Of a stretch of DNA of 64,000 bases, positions 52,671-61,850 are shown one piece after another. The stretch is from Leptolyngbya sp. NIES-2104 (GTDB lineage: Bacteria > Cyanobacteriota > Cyanobacteriia > Leptolyngbyales > Leptolyngbyaceae). The notes beneath the pieces were generated by a model. That model saw only the letters and a program-made list of their open reading frames with translations. It did not search any database and had not been told where the DNA came from. The position numbers were made by a program, and so were the translations under genes. Numbering within the stretch: the first letter of the stretch is position 1; each line of letters begins with the position of its first letter. Location: assembly GCF_001485215.1 (NCBI RefSeq), contig NZ_BBWW01000001.1, positions 1,736,001 through 1,800,000 on the forward strand, in the 5' to 3' direction.

Positions 52671-55600
52671 ATGAGTCAAGTCACAAATTTAACATGGGAA
52701 CTCGGTCAGATCCTGGCGCAAGTTCCACTCGATCGAGGCGTAACAACCCCGGAGGAAGCCGCTTTGGTGTTTTCTGGTCCTCGATTTTTCGTTGCTTTAA
52801 TTTCGGGAATTGTATTAGCATTTGCATTCCAATTACTGTTCACAAACCTATCCGTAGCGGCTGGGATTTCCTATCTGGGACGCTCTTCGGATGATCATGA
52901 CACGCATTCTCATTCGAGCGGAAACGGCGGCGGTACGATTCGCAAGATCGGTTTTGCAGTCGGAATGTGGACATTGATCACCGTTACGATTTCGCTGTTT
53001 ATCGCTTGCTTATTAGCGGTGAAATTGAGCTTGCTGACAACTGCGGGCTTAGGCGCGATCGTGGGTCTAGTGATCTGGGCGGCATATTTCACGCTGCTTG
53101 TCTGGGTTAGTTCTACAACCGTTGGATCGCTGATCGGTTCCGTAGTCAACACTGCAACCTCTGGGTTTCAAGCGATCGTAGGAACGGCAACCGCAGCACT
53201 CGGAGCAAAAGCCGTCAATCAGCAAGTCGTTTCGACCGCAGAAGCAGCAGCAGCAGCAGTCCGACGCGAATTAGGATCAGCAGTTGATCCTGCTAACATT
53301 CGCGATTCCCTCGAAGACTATATTGAGCGTCTCCGTCCAGCACAAATGGATTTCGGTCGAGTCCGTCGTGAAATCGAAGGCTTGGTGAACGATCCAGAAC
53401 TACAAAATGTGGTCGGTGGTGGTTCGCCTACGGAAGTGATGGATCGTCTGCGAAATGTCGATCGCAATACGTTTGCGAAACTGATTAGCGATCGGACTGA
53501 TTTATCAAAACGCGATGCAAATCGCTTAGTCGATCAGTTGGATGCAGTCTGGAAAGAAACGATCGGACGCTATCAGCCGCGCAAAGATCCCACTCAAGAA
53601 TTAGTGGAATATTTGAAAACGGTGCAATCCGGGCAAGTCAACACCAATGATCTGAGCCGTCGTTTGGATCAGTTGACCGAAGAACTGCGCCGTCAGGGTC
53701 AAATGTTGCAGAACACCCAGCAAGATCAAATGTCGGGAATGCGGGATGCGTTCTCGAATTTGGCGCAACAAGGATCGAAGCCGCAGGAACAAGCGAGCTT
53801 AGTCGATCGAGCTGTGCAAATGGGTCTTTCAACCTTGATGGGAACAGTTGTTGGACGTACCGACCTGCACGATCTCGATGTTGAAAAGATCATTGGACAG
53901 ATTCAATCGGTTCGCGACAAAGTGACCACAGGTGCACAGAAAGCGACTCAGCAAGTTTCTTCTGGCTTTAGTCCGATTAAAACGGATGTTGAGAACTATC
54001 TGCTGAATACCTATTCTTGGCACTTTAATCGCGAAACCTTGGACACTGAATTCCGCGAAGTCCTTTACGATCCAGAGGCTGATCCAGGTGCAGTCCGCCG
54101 CGAACTCGAACGCCTGAATCGCGGTGATTTTGTCAATCTCTTAACTCAGCGTGGAGATTTATCCGCTGCACGAGTCGCTGAGATTGCGGATCAACTCGAA
54201 ACCATTCGCACAGCGATTCTCGGTCAAGTTCAAACCGCTGAAGAGCATACAGAAACAACCGATCTGCGGAGTCGGGTTGAAAACTATCTACGATCGACCG
54301 ACAAATCCGAACTCAACCCGGATGCGATCGAGCGGGAAGTTTCATTGCTGCTCGAAGACCCCGAAGCTGGTTACGACGCGCTTAAGAACCGTTTAAGTCA
54401 TTTCGATCGCGATACGCTGGTTCAATTGTTGGGACAGCGCCAAGACTTGTCACCGGAAGAAGCGGATCAAATCATCAGCCGCTTTGAAGGCACTCGCGAT
54501 CGCGTGCTCAATTCGGCTCAAGAAGCTCAAAACCGCGTTCGTGCAGAAGCGGAAGCATTGCGTCTGAGAGTGGAATCCTACTTGCGGAACACCAACAAAT
54601 CAGAACTCAACCCTGACGACATCAAGCGCGAATTTCAATTGTTACTGGACGATCCGCAAGCTGGAGCGGCTGCACTCCGATCGCGATTAAGCCATTTCGA
54701 TCGCGATACCTTTGTTCAATTGCTATCGCAACGTCAGGACATGACTCCTGAAGAAGCCGATCGCATTGTGTCTCAGATTGAAGATGTCCGTCGTAACATT
54801 CTTCACGCGCCTGAACGAGTGGTTCACACCGCGAAGGATCAGGTCGATTATGTGACTTCAACGATCGACCAAGTTCTTCGCAATACCAATCGCGCAGAAC
54901 TCGATCCCGAAGGCATTAAGCGTGATTTGAATGTCTTGCTCAATGATCCGAAAGCAGGTGCATATCGCTTAAGAAGAAGACTGTCTCAAGTCGATCGCGA
55001 TACCATTGTTCGACTGTTAGCACAGCGTCCTGATTTAACCGAAGCTCAGGCAAATCAACTGGTCGATCAAACGTTAGCTTCGATTCGCAGTGTGGTACGT
55101 TCTCCGCGTCGTTTGGCATCGAGAACCCAACAGCGGGTGCAAAACTTCCAATCCACCTTTGAGAACTATCTGCGGAACACACACAAAGAAGAACTCAATC
55201 CCGATGGCATCAAGCGCGATTTACAGTTGCTCTTACGTGATCCACGGGCTGGTTTTGGAAGTTTTAGCGATCGCTTATCGCACTTCGATCGCGCCACGAT
55301 CGTCGCGCTCTTATCTCAGCGCAACGATATGACCGAAGAAGAAGCCAACCGCATTGTTGATCAAGTGCTGTCTGTGCGTGAGCAATTCATGGCACAAATC
55401 CAAGCAATTCAGCACCGGATTCAAAGTGTGATTGACGGCATTCTCGATCGCATTCGCAACTATCTCAATTCGCTCGATCGTCCCGAACTGAACTACGACA
55501 GCATTCGCGCTGATGTGCGTACGATGTTCCACGATCCACAGGCTGGATTTGATGCGTTACGCGATCGGTTGGGTAGCTTTAATCGCGATACGGTTGTTGC

Positions 55601-55868
55601 TTTGTTGTCTTCTCGTGATGACATTTCTGAAGCGGAAGCAAATCGGATTGTCGATCAAGTCGAGAATGCGAGAACTTCGGTCTTGCGTCGAGCAGAGCGG
55701 ATTCAGACTGAGGCACAGCATCGGTTAGAAGAAGTGAAGCGGCAGGCGAAGAAGCAGGCAGAAGAAACTCGTAAAGCGGCGGAAACGGCGGCTTGGTGGC
55801 TGTTTGGAACGGCGTTAGTGTCGGCTGGCGCGGCAGCTTTGGCGGGTGCGTTGGCAGTTGGACTGTAG
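52671..55868 (+). CDS. Membrane protein with seven roughly 98-residue helical repeats
   Basis: 1065 residues. Three or four membrane helices lie within about residues 35-175 (one after a short acidic start, a His-rich loop D-D-H-D-T-H-S-H near 75), and one hydrophobic segment at the very end. Between them seven like units follow. Units 3-7 begin near residues 543, 640, 738, 836 and 934. A unit reads S-E-L-N-P-D-x-I-K-R-E, then L-L-x-D-P-x-A-G, then R-L-S-H-F-D-R-D-T, then L-L-S-Q-R-x-D and E-A-D-x-I-V. Units 1 and 2 are more diverged (near 220 and 445). Cytoplasmic or periplasmic side is not certain. I know no function; the regular repeat suggests a scaffold or spacer. Confidence 0.82.
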   Translation: MSQVTNLTWELGQILAQVPLDRGVTTPEEAALVFSGPRFFVALISGIVLAFAFQLLFTNLSVAAGISYLGRSSDDHDTHSHSSGNGGGTIRKIGFAVGMWTLITVTISLFIACLLAVKLSLLTTAGLGAIVGLVIWAAYFTLLVWVSSTTVGSLIGSVVNTATSGFQAIVGTATAALGAKAVNQQVVSTAEAAAAAVRRELGSAVDPANIRDSLEDYIERLRPAQMDFGRVRREIEGLVNDPELQNVVGGGSPTEVMDRLRNVDRNTFAKLISDRTDLSKRDANRLVDQLDAVWKETIGRYQPRKDPTQELVEYLKTVQSGQVNTNDLSRRLDQLTEELRRQGQMLQNTQQDQMSGMRDAFSNLAQQGSKPQEQASLVDRAVQMGLSTLMGTVVGRTDLHDLDVEKIIGQIQSVRDKVTTGAQKATQQVSSGFSPIKTDVENYLLNTYSWHFNRETLDTEFREVLYDPEADPGAVRRELERLNRGDFVNLLTQRGDLSAARVAEIADQLETIRTAILGQVQTAEEHTETTDLRSRVENYLRSTDKSELNPDAIEREVSLLLEDPEAGYDALKNRLSHFDRDTLVQLLGQRQDLSPEEADQIISRFEGTRDRVLNSAQEAQNRVRAEAEALRLRVESYLRNTNKSELNPDDIKREFQLLLDDPQAGAAALRSRLSHFDRDTFVQLLSQRQDMTPEEADRIVSQIEDVRRNILHAPERVVHTAKDQVDYVTSTIDQVLRNTNRAELDPEGIKRDLNVLLNDPKAGAYRLRRRLSQVDRDTIVRLLAQRPDLTEAQANQLVDQTLASIRSVVRSPRRLASRTQQRVQNFQSTFENYLRNTHKEELNPDGIKRDLQLLLRDPRAGFGSFSDRLSHFDRATIVALLSQRNDMTEEEANRIVDQVLSVREQFMAQIQAIQHRIQSVIDGILDRIRNYLNSLDRPELNYDSIRADVRTMFHDPQAGFDALRDRLGSFNRDTVVALLSSRDDISEAEANRIVDQVENARTSVLRRAERIQTEAQHRLEEVKRQAKKQAEETRKAAETAAWWLFGTALVSAGAAALAGALAVGL

Positions 55869-55949
55869 GCTTCGTTTGAGGGGGTTTGTGCCCCCTAAAT
55901 CCCCTATTCTGGGGGACTTTGAGATAGGAAGCCTTTAAGACGAATGTGA

Positions 55950-55985
55950 AAAGATCCTGGTAGTGAGTGTTCTACCGGGATCTTT
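55950..55985 (+). terminator. Terminator after the repeat protein
   Basis: AAAGATCCTGGTAG pairs with CTACCGGGATCTTT (one mismatch), followed by TTTG. It lies 80 bp after the stop codon. Confidence 0.85.
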
Positions 55986-56079
55986 TTGTTTGAGCGATCG
56001 ACTTCATGCAATCCGCGATCGTCATTTGTAAAATTTGACAGTGCTACACTGAACTCACAACACCGTCATTGTTCAAAGA

Positions 56080-56358
56080 ATGAACATTAACCTGACTCCC
56101 GAACAAGCCCAGATCGTTCAGCAGAAGTTGCAGAGCGGACGTTATCAAACCTTGGATGATCTTCTCGCTCAAGCCTTCCAACTGCTCGACGATTGGGAGG
56201 AACAAAGCTTAACTGAAGACCCAAATTGGATCGACTCAACCCGCCGAAAAGTCGATGCAGCGGTTCAGTCATTAGATCAAAACGGTGGAACAGACGGCGA
56301 AACGGTGGTCAATCAACTTCTCGATAAATTTCGACAGGCTCGGCAAAATCAAGGATGA
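56080..56358 (+). CDS. ParD-type antitoxin
   Basis: 92 residues. The N-terminal ribbon-helix-helix part reads I-N-L-T-P-E-Q-A-Q-I-V-Q-Q-K-L-Q-S-G-R-Y-type, with Y-Q-T-L-D-D-L-L-A-Q-A-F-Q-L-L-D following. The tail is charged and would bind the toxin. Its stop overlaps the toxin ATG (ATGA). It looks intact, while the toxin gene does not. Confidence 0.82.
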   Translation: MNINLTPEQAQIVQQKLQSGRYQTLDDLLAQAFQLLDDWEEQSLTEDPNWIDSTRRKVDAAVQSLDQNGGTDGETVVNQLLDKFRQARQNQG

Positions 56359-56654
56359 GCTAATACGTTATTTCCGATGAAGCGATTCAAGATCTCGACG
56401 ATATTTCTGATTACTTTCTACAAACAAGTGTGGAAGCAGGCGAACAGTTCCTGATTGCTTTTAATGCAAGATGTCAGCAACTCGTTAGCTTTCCTAATCT
56501 AGGACGTAGTTATGCTCACATTCGCTCTGATCTACGGGGGTTGTCAGTGCGTGGCTTTATTATTTTGTATCGAGTGAGCGGAATAGACGATCTGGCTAGA
56601 ATCGAAATTTTGAGAGTTGTCAGCGGACGACGGAATTTAGAAGCACTGTTTTAA
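56355..56654 (+). pseudogene. ParE-type toxin with a stop at codon 3
   Basis: From the overlapping ATG the frame reads ATG-AGC-TAA; after the TAA it continues Y-V-I-S-D-E-A-I-Q-D-L-D-D-I-S-D-Y-F with the rest of a normal ParE (C-Q-Q-L-V-S-F-P-N-L-G-R, L-R-G-L-S-V-R-G-F-I-I-L-Y-R-V and I-L-R-V-V-S-G-R-R). TAA probably replaces CAA (M-S-Q-Y). The first later start is a GTG at 56430, which would lose 25 residues, including the first helix. So the toxin is likely silent, or starts at an unusual codon such as ATT at 56370. Confidence 0.72.
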
Positions 56655-56741
56655 GCCTCGGTTACCATCGCGTCTTTAAACGATAGAGTATTTCCGCTTA
56701 AAACGCGATCGACGCTCGAATCACATTCTTTCAAGATGAAA

Positions 56742-56776
56742 AAGACCCAGGCGCGGGGACTTGCTGCCTGGGTCTT
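56742..56776 (-). terminator. Terminator of psb27
   Basis: AAGACCCAGGC and its exact complement give an 11-bp stem with a 13-base loop, and a T run on the minus strand. It is 17 bp after the psb27 stop. Confidence 0.85.
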
Positions 56777-56792
56777 ATCGTGTCAAATTCAA

Positions 56793-57191
56793 TTAGTTGC
56801 CGCGCTTAAGTGAGGCTTCGACTTGACTGAACTCGGTATTTAATCGATCGATCATTTTCTGCGGCACTGGACGATTCGGATACGAGCTGTAGTGTCCTGC
56901 CAGCGAATTTAATGCTGTTCGCATCGTTGTAAAAGAACTCAGCTTTGCCAGCGCCGTATCGCGACGATAACGGGCAGCAAAATCATTGATTAGTTTGCGA
57001 GCATCGCCTTGAATTGCCGCTTTGTTCGGTGCATCGGCGGGGAGCGTTATCGCAGTTTTGAGGGTATTAATCACCGTGAGAGTATCATCACGGTAGTTGC
57101 CCGTCAGACCACCCGGTGCATTGGTACACCCGACAAGCCCGATCGCGACAACCATCACTAGCGCCAGCAGGCGAGACAATAAGCGCTTCAT
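56793..57191 (-). CDS. psb27: Photosystem II assembly lipoprotein Psb27
   Basis: 132 residues. A lipoprotein signal has L-V-G-C with Cys22. The mature four-helix bundle contains G-N-Y-R-D-D-T-L-T-V-I-N-T-L-K near residue 31 and S-Y-P-N-R-P-V-P near residue 103. Psb27 binds CP43 on the lumenal side and holds the photosystem II intermediate before the manganese cluster is built. Size and features are normal. It is single and monocistronic; the 6S-like RNA lies upstream on the other strand. Confidence 0.93.
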   Translation of the reverse strand: MKRLLSRLLALVMVVAIGLVGCTNAPGGLTGNYRDDTLTVINTLKTAITLPADAPNKAAIQGDARKLINDFAARYRRDTALAKLSSFTTMRTALNSLAGHYSSYPNRPVPQKMIDRLNTEFSQVEASLKRGN

Positions 57192-57367
57192 AAGCAGTTC
57201 GCGTTAAATGAACAAAAGTAACAGTCTTTTCATCGTACCGTGATTAGGAGCGGTGGGATCGGAGGAGAAAAATTTCAATCGATCGGAAGATTCGCGATCG
57301 TTCTCTTCAATTCGTTGGTGAGGGAATTGAGCGATCGCTTCCCAACTCGAAATCGACCCGCTAGAAT

Positions 57368-57566
57368 AAGTGAAGGATTTGCTGCGGCGTTGGTGACTGC
57401 CAACAATGTTTTATGATCTATGTTTTTTGAATCTGGGAGTCAATATTGACGGATGGCAGTAGACCGAGCTTGTACTCGGAAACTTTATATCCGTTCCATC
57501 GACACCCACCTGGTTTCGACCAGGTCAAAAGCTGAGGTAAGACGGCGCTGCGGTGTCCTACTTTGA
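57368..57566 (+). ncRNA. ssaA: 6S RNA
   Basis: About 200 nt. AAGTGAAGGA near the 5' end pairs with GTCCTACTTT near the 3' end as closing stem. Two internal hairpins are visible: CCGAGCTTGTACTCGG near 57463 and ACCTGGTTTCGACCAGGT near 57509. The 3' end GGCGCTGCGGTGTCC resembles the same part of E. coli 6S RNA (GCCTGCGGCGGCATC). The order of hairpins agrees with 6S. It would sequester the housekeeping RNA polymerase holoenzyme. Exact ends are not visible. Confidence 0.75.
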
Positions 57567-57598
57567 TCCCTTGCTAGTTTAGTGAGGGAATTTTTATT
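57567..57598 (+). terminator. Possible terminator of the 6S RNA
   Basis: ATCCCTTGC and GTGAGGGAAT make a short imperfect stem (CCCT with AGGG as core), followed by TTTTTATTG. Confidence 0.5.
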
Positions 57599-57761
57599 GT
57601 CAAAAATTATGTTGAGAATCAGTTTCTAATTCCGTTTTGTGCAAAGAATGTTCTAATTAAATTGATGAGTTGCGTCACGAAATCTCTGCATTTTGGCGCA
57701 AGAAATCCAGAATAAATAGCTACAAGAATAAATCTATAGCGCTAATGTTGTCATATAGACC

Positions 57762-59183
57762 TTGCGCTTGTCAGTCAACGAGATCACATTCGGTTTTTTC
57801 GAGAACTATCCCCAATTCTGTTATTCAGTTAGTCCCTTGAATATTCATCGATCGCCCCAACTTTCTCTGTCCCTTCCTGCGACTGTGCATCGATTAGACA
57901 ATGGTTTGACGCTGATTCACCATCATCTTCCCGCTACCGGAGTCAGCGCGATCGATGTCTGGGTCAATGCAGGCTCGATCGTCGAACCCGATGAATGGTC
58001 GGGAATGGCGCATTTTCTAGAGCACATGATTTTCAAAGGAACGCAGCGGATCGCACCCGGAGAATTTGATAGCGCGATCGAGAATCGGGGCGGGATGACG
58101 AACGCTGCGACGAGCTACGATTATGCTCACTTTTATATGACCACTGCATCGAAAGATTTTGCAGAGACATTGCCTTATTTAAGTGAATTGCTGTTGAATG
58201 CAGCAATTCCAGAGGATGAATTCGATCGCGAAAGAGAAGTCGTACTCGAAGAAATTGCCCAAACGTATGATGATCCTGATGCGATCGCGTTTCAAGTGCT
58301 CTCTGAACTCGTTTATCAGCGGCACCCTTACGGGCGACCGATTTTAGGCACCGAAGAAAGTTTAATGCCGCGATCGGCAGACGAAATGAGGTCGTTTCAT
58401 CGATCGCACTATCAACCGGAAAACATGACCGTTGTCATTGCAGGGGATGTTGATTTAGATCAGGCGAAACTTCAAGTCGAAAAAGCCTTTCACCCTTTTC
58501 CTGATTCCGGTTCTTGCCCGCGTCATGAAGCCGAAGCTGAACCTCCAATTACCAGTATTCGACGGGAAGAATTGCATCTTCCACGATTGGAGCAAGCTCG
58601 ATTGTTGATGGCTTGGATTGCTCCAGGAGTCGAACCGTTCACCTGGCACGATGAAGAGAATCTATTGCCTTGGAAACGGTTCGATCGCTCAAATCAGCAA
58701 GACCCTCTTAAAGCTGCCTGCGGACTCGATTTGCTCTCTGCGGTTTTGGCATCCGGGCGAACTTCTCGATTGATTCAGGAATTGCGTGAAGAGCGGCAAC
58801 TGGTACAGGCGATCGATTGTAGTTTTTCACTCCAGCGCGACTCAAGTTTGTTCACGATCGCGGCATGGCTTGATCCGAAAGATTTAGAGCGCGTTGAAGC
58901 TTTGATTTGCGATCGCTTATCTCATCTGATGACGATTCCCATTTCTCGTGCCGAACTCGATCGGGCTAAACGGTTACTCTGCAACGATTACGCTTTCTCG
59001 ACCGAAACCCCCGGACAGCTTGCAGGACTGTACGGCTATTATCATTCGATGGCAGAGATTGAAGCTGCGATCGCGTATCCGCACTGGATTCAATCGTTTA
59101 CCGCTGAAGATTTGCGCGATTTAGCCAGCCATTATCTTTCGCCGTATCACTATGCCGCGATCGTGGTGAAACCAGATTGCTAG
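57762..59183 (+). CDS. M16 family metalloprotease, catalytic subunit
   Basis: 473 residues in the longest frame (TTG start); a TTG at 57837 is a further option and would give the usual N-terminus. The inverted zinc motif is H-F-L-E-H at residues 84-88, with the third ligand in E-V-V-L-E-E-I-A-Q near residue 163. In the second half, R-L-I-Q-E-L-R-E-E-R-Q appears but the R/Y pair is less clear. It overlaps the next M16 gene by 7 bp. The two together match the heterodimeric M16B pattern. It would cut short peptides in the periplasm or cytoplasm. Confidence 0.88.
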   Translation: MRLSVNEITFGFFENYPQFCYSVSPLNIHRSPQLSLSLPATVHRLDNGLTLIHHHLPATGVSAIDVWVNAGSIVEPDEWSGMAHFLEHMIFKGTQRIAPGEFDSAIENRGGMTNAATSYDYAHFYMTTASKDFAETLPYLSELLLNAAIPEDEFDREREVVLEEIAQTYDDPDAIAFQVLSELVYQRHPYGRPILGTEESLMPRSADEMRSFHRSHYQPENMTVVIAGDVDLDQAKLQVEKAFHPFPDSGSCPRHEAEAEPPITSIRREELHLPRLEQARLLMAWIAPGVEPFTWHDEENLLPWKRFDRSNQQDPLKAACGLDLLSAVLASGRTSRLIQELREERQLVQAIDCSFSLQRDSSLFTIAAWLDPKDLERVEALICDRLSHLMTIPISRAELDRAKRLLCNDYAFSTETPGQLAGLYGYYHSMAEIEAAIAYPHWIQSFTAEDLRDLASHYLSPYHYAAIVVKPDC

Positions 59184-60496
59184 AATCAACAGATGTCTTT
59201 TGTACAACGATCGTGACCTCAACAATTGCCTCGCCCCAAAATCGAACGATTCACCGAACTGTCCTGAGCAATGGCATCACCGTTCTCGTGACCGAAAATC
59301 CGTCTGCTGACATCATTGCAGCGCGTCTCTTTTTCAAAGCAGGGACACGCTGGGAGCCACACAACAAGGCGGGACTTTCCCACCTCGTCGCGGCGGTGAT
59401 GACCAAAGGAACAGAGCGGCATTCATCTTTAGAAATTGCGGAGCGGGTGGAATCGATCGGGGCAAGTCTCAGCACAGATGCCGCATCGGACTACTTTTTA
59501 CTCAGTTTGAAAACGGTGTCGGCAGATTTCTCGGAAATGCTGATGCTGGCAGGAGAACTTTTACGATCGGCAACTTTCCCAGAATCCGAAGTCGAACTCG
59601 AACGCCGATTAACTTTGCAAGCGATCCGATCGCAGCAAGAACAGCCCTTTACCGTAGCACTCGATCGCTTACGTCATGCAATGTACGGCGATCATCCGTA
59701 TGCGCTCTCAGGTCTAGGAACGACCGAAACTGTTGAGCAATTAACCCGCGAGGATTTGCAAACATACTACAAAACGCACTTTCGCCCGGATAATTTGACG
59801 ATTAGCATTGCAGGTCGAATTACAGCAGATCAAGCGGTGTCACAAGTTGAGAAAATTCTGGGCGATTGGACAGCACCTGCGATCGCGATCTCACAATTAA
59901 CGTTACCCAGCATCACACCGAATCCGATTCGGAATACCGTTCCACAAGAGACGCAGCAATCGATCGTCATTCTTGGTTATCATGCGCCATCGATTCAAGC
60001 CGATTTGATGGAAGATTACGCTGCTTTAAAACTGTTGAACACCTATTTAGGCAATGGTTTATCGAGTCGATTATTTGTCGAACTGCGAGAAAAACGAGGA
60101 TTAGCGTATGAAGTGTCTGCGTTTTACCCGACTCGATTAGATACGTCGTATTTTGTCACGTACATGGGAACGGCTCCGACAAATACCGCGATCGCGCTTT
60201 CGGGCTTGAAAACCGAAGTCGATCGTCTTTGTGCCGCACCTTTAAGTGAGGAAGAAATCCAGGTTGCGAAAAACAAGCTACTCGGACAATACGCGCTAGG
60301 GAAACAAACGAATTCGCAACTAGCACAGATTTTCGGTTGGTATGAAACGCTGGGATTAGGGGTTGAATTTGATACGCAGTTTCAAAGCGCGATCGCTAGT
60401 GTGAGTGCAGAAGCAGCACAAGAAACGGCTTGTCGATATTTTGGCGAACCGTATATCTCGCTATTGGGACCTGAGAATGCGATCGCAACCGCATGA
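59177..60496 (+). CDS. M16 family protein, non-catalytic subunit
   Basis: 439 residues from the TTG at 59177; a GTG at 59213 would trim 12 residues. At the place of the zinc motif it reads H-L-V-A-A-V-M-T-K-G-T, so the first His is kept but E and second His are lost. The C-terminal half has the R/Y segment S-S-R-L-F-V-E-L-R-E-K-R-G-L-A-Y-E-V intact. So this subunit would supply the substrate-binding half to the enzyme encoded upstream. Confidence 0.87.
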   Translation: MLESTDVFCTTIVTSTIASPQNRTIHRTVLSNGITVLVTENPSADIIAARLFFKAGTRWEPHNKAGLSHLVAAVMTKGTERHSSLEIAERVESIGASLSTDAASDYFLLSLKTVSADFSEMLMLAGELLRSATFPESEVELERRLTLQAIRSQQEQPFTVALDRLRHAMYGDHPYALSGLGTTETVEQLTREDLQTYYKTHFRPDNLTISIAGRITADQAVSQVEKILGDWTAPAIAISQLTLPSITPNPIRNTVPQETQQSIVILGYHAPSIQADLMEDYAALKLLNTYLGNGLSSRLFVELREKRGLAYEVSAFYPTRLDTSYFVTYMGTAPTNTAIALSGLKTEVDRLCAAPLSEEEIQVAKNKLLGQYALGKQTNSQLAQIFGWYETLGLGVEFDTQFQSAIASVSAEAAQETACRYFGEPYISLLGPENAIATA

Positions 60497-60498
60497 AA

Positions 60499-60540
60499 AA
60501 GGAGACACATCAGCTTTGCTAAAGGTGCTTGCGTCTCCCT
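60499..60540. terminator. Hairpin between convergent genes
   Basis: GGAGAC and GTCTCC, with A-rich and C/T-rich flanks, make a short stem between the M16 genes and the pentapeptide gene. Loop is about 26 bases. Strength is doubtful. Confidence 0.45.
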
Positions 60541-60550
60541 CCTGCATTTC

Positions 60551-61240
60551 CTAAACTTCAAAGATTGCGCCGCGTTGAGTCAAATCCCGTTTTGCTTCTC
60601 TCGAAAACCAGCGAGGATTGTTAAATCGGGTTCTCTCAACATTAGCACCGACAAAATTCGTGTCTGATAGCGTTGCGCCGCGTAGGTCTGCACCCGCTAA
60701 ATCTGCACCATACAGACTTGCACCACTCAAGTCCGCGTTAATCAGATGTGCTCGTCGCAGCGTGGCATAGCTCAGATTCGTCTCATTCAGGTTCGTTCCG
60801 TTCAAATCTGCACTGGTCAACATCGATCGACGAACATCGGCATAACTCAACTTCGCATCGGTCAAGATAGCACCGGTTAAGTTTGCACTATCTAAGGTGG
60901 CATTCACCAGAATCGCACCGGATAAATTTGCATTAATCAAAGTGGCTCCGGTGAGCGTCGCATCGGTCAAGTTTGCGTGCGTGAGATTGCTGCTAATCAG
61001 TCGAGCATCCGTCAAATTGGTGCTAATCAAACTTGCGCCAACGAGGGTCGCTTCGATCAAGTCGGCTTTGGACATATTTTTCGATCGCAGATCGATTCCA
61101 CTCAGATTTGCTTCTGAGAAATCTCGAATCGGATCGAGTCCGGCAATGTTTGAGAGTGCAAAAAAGTCGTCGGTTTCAGCGGTCTTGACTTGTTCGATTA
61201 AGTCTAAAAGAAGTTGAAGAGATTGATCGGTGGTCATCAT
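60551..61240 (-). CDS. Pentapeptide repeat protein
   Basis: 229 residues. From about residue 40 to the end, A-(D/N)-L-x-x units repeat about 30 times (for example A-N-L-S-G, A-D-L-I-E, A-N-L-T-D). These form a right-handed square beta-helix. The N-terminal helix is short, with no signal peptide, so it is cytoplasmic. Pentapeptide proteins are numerous in cyanobacteria, with few known roles. Confidence 0.9.
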   Translation of the reverse strand: MMTTDQSLQLLLDLIEQVKTAETDDFFALSNIAGLDPIRDFSEANLSGIDLRSKNMSKADLIEATLVGASLISTNLTDARLISSNLTHANLTDATLTGATLINANLSGAILVNATLDSANLTGAILTDAKLSYADVRRSMLTSADLNGTNLNETNLSYATLRRAHLINADLSGASLYGADLAGADLRGATLSDTNFVGANVERTRFNNPRWFSREAKRDLTQRGAIFEV

Positions 61241-61494
61241 ATTTGCCTTGCCTAACTGAGACCATGTGGGGACACAGGACGCTGCACAGTTAGGAATACA
61301 AGGTGGCTCTAGTCGATTTCGTAAAAAGTACCGTCAGAGCCATCGTAATCTTGCAGAGGGTCGCCTGTCTCAGTCCGTATAAACAACCCCAAACCTGTGA
61401 GAAGTTAGGAACTACATTGTAGTACAGGCAAAGCAAGTTAGTCTTGTTTTTGACAAGACTATATCTCAGGATAGAGAGCGGGTAATCTTTAAAG
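61241..61494. other. Upstream region of the pentapeptide gene
   Basis: On the minus strand, an inverted pair TGGCTCT and AGAGCCA (about 61304-61340) and a 7-bp hairpin AGTCTTG/CAAGACT at 61440-61460. The hairpins may be in the mRNA leader. No gene is seen. Confidence 0.4.
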
Positions 61495-61662
61495 TTCTTC
61501 GCTTCGGTGAGTCCCGCCCCGGAATAGAATTCGGGGCTAATCGTGCGAAGTCCGTTGAGACGGACTGAAGAGATTTCAACTGGTTTTTAGTCCACTGAAG
61601 GGGACTTCGTTCTGTTAGCCCCGAATTCTATTCCGGGGCGAGTCAGTAGCGCAGTGAAAAAT
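61495..61662. repeat. 170-bp palindromic repeat, full copy
   Basis: CTTCGCTTCGG, CCCGCCCCGGAATAGAATTC and CGTGCGAAGTCCGTTGAG in the left arm; TTAGTCCACTGAAGGGGACT and CTATTCCGGGGCGAG in the right, with GCGCAGTGAAAAATC at the end. The base change at AATAG is matched by CTATT in the other arm, so arms have changed together. Confidence 0.85.
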
Positions 61663-61676
61663 CTTCAAACCCCGCC

Positions 61677-61850
61677 CTAACGATCAAGATGACTTTGTTG
61701 ATAGCGTCTTACCAACTGCTCGATCACGGCTCTTTTGTTGCTGCTGAGATTCTTGGGAATCAGCGATTCGAGCTTAGCGCGATCGTTCAATTGTTCCGGT
61801 GACTGCTGGGATTGAGTCGCAGTTTGACCGTTTTGGTTGGAAGAAGACAT
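61677..61850 (-). CDS. Small hypothetical protein (57 aa)
   Basis: 58 codons on the minus strand, below the usual screen. The N-terminal half is polar (S-S-S-N-Q-N-G-Q-T-A), and the C-terminal half helical (L-E-S-L-I-P-K-N-L-S-S-N-K-R-A-V-I-E-Q-L-V-R-R-Y-Q-Q). The helical part looks like proteins I recall from other cyanobacteria. It begins after a leader of about 240 bp with hairpins. No strong ribosome-binding site is seen. Confidence 0.5.
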   Translation of the reverse strand: MSSSNQNGQTATQSQQSPEQLNDRAKLESLIPKNLSSNKRAVIEQLVRRYQQSHLDR

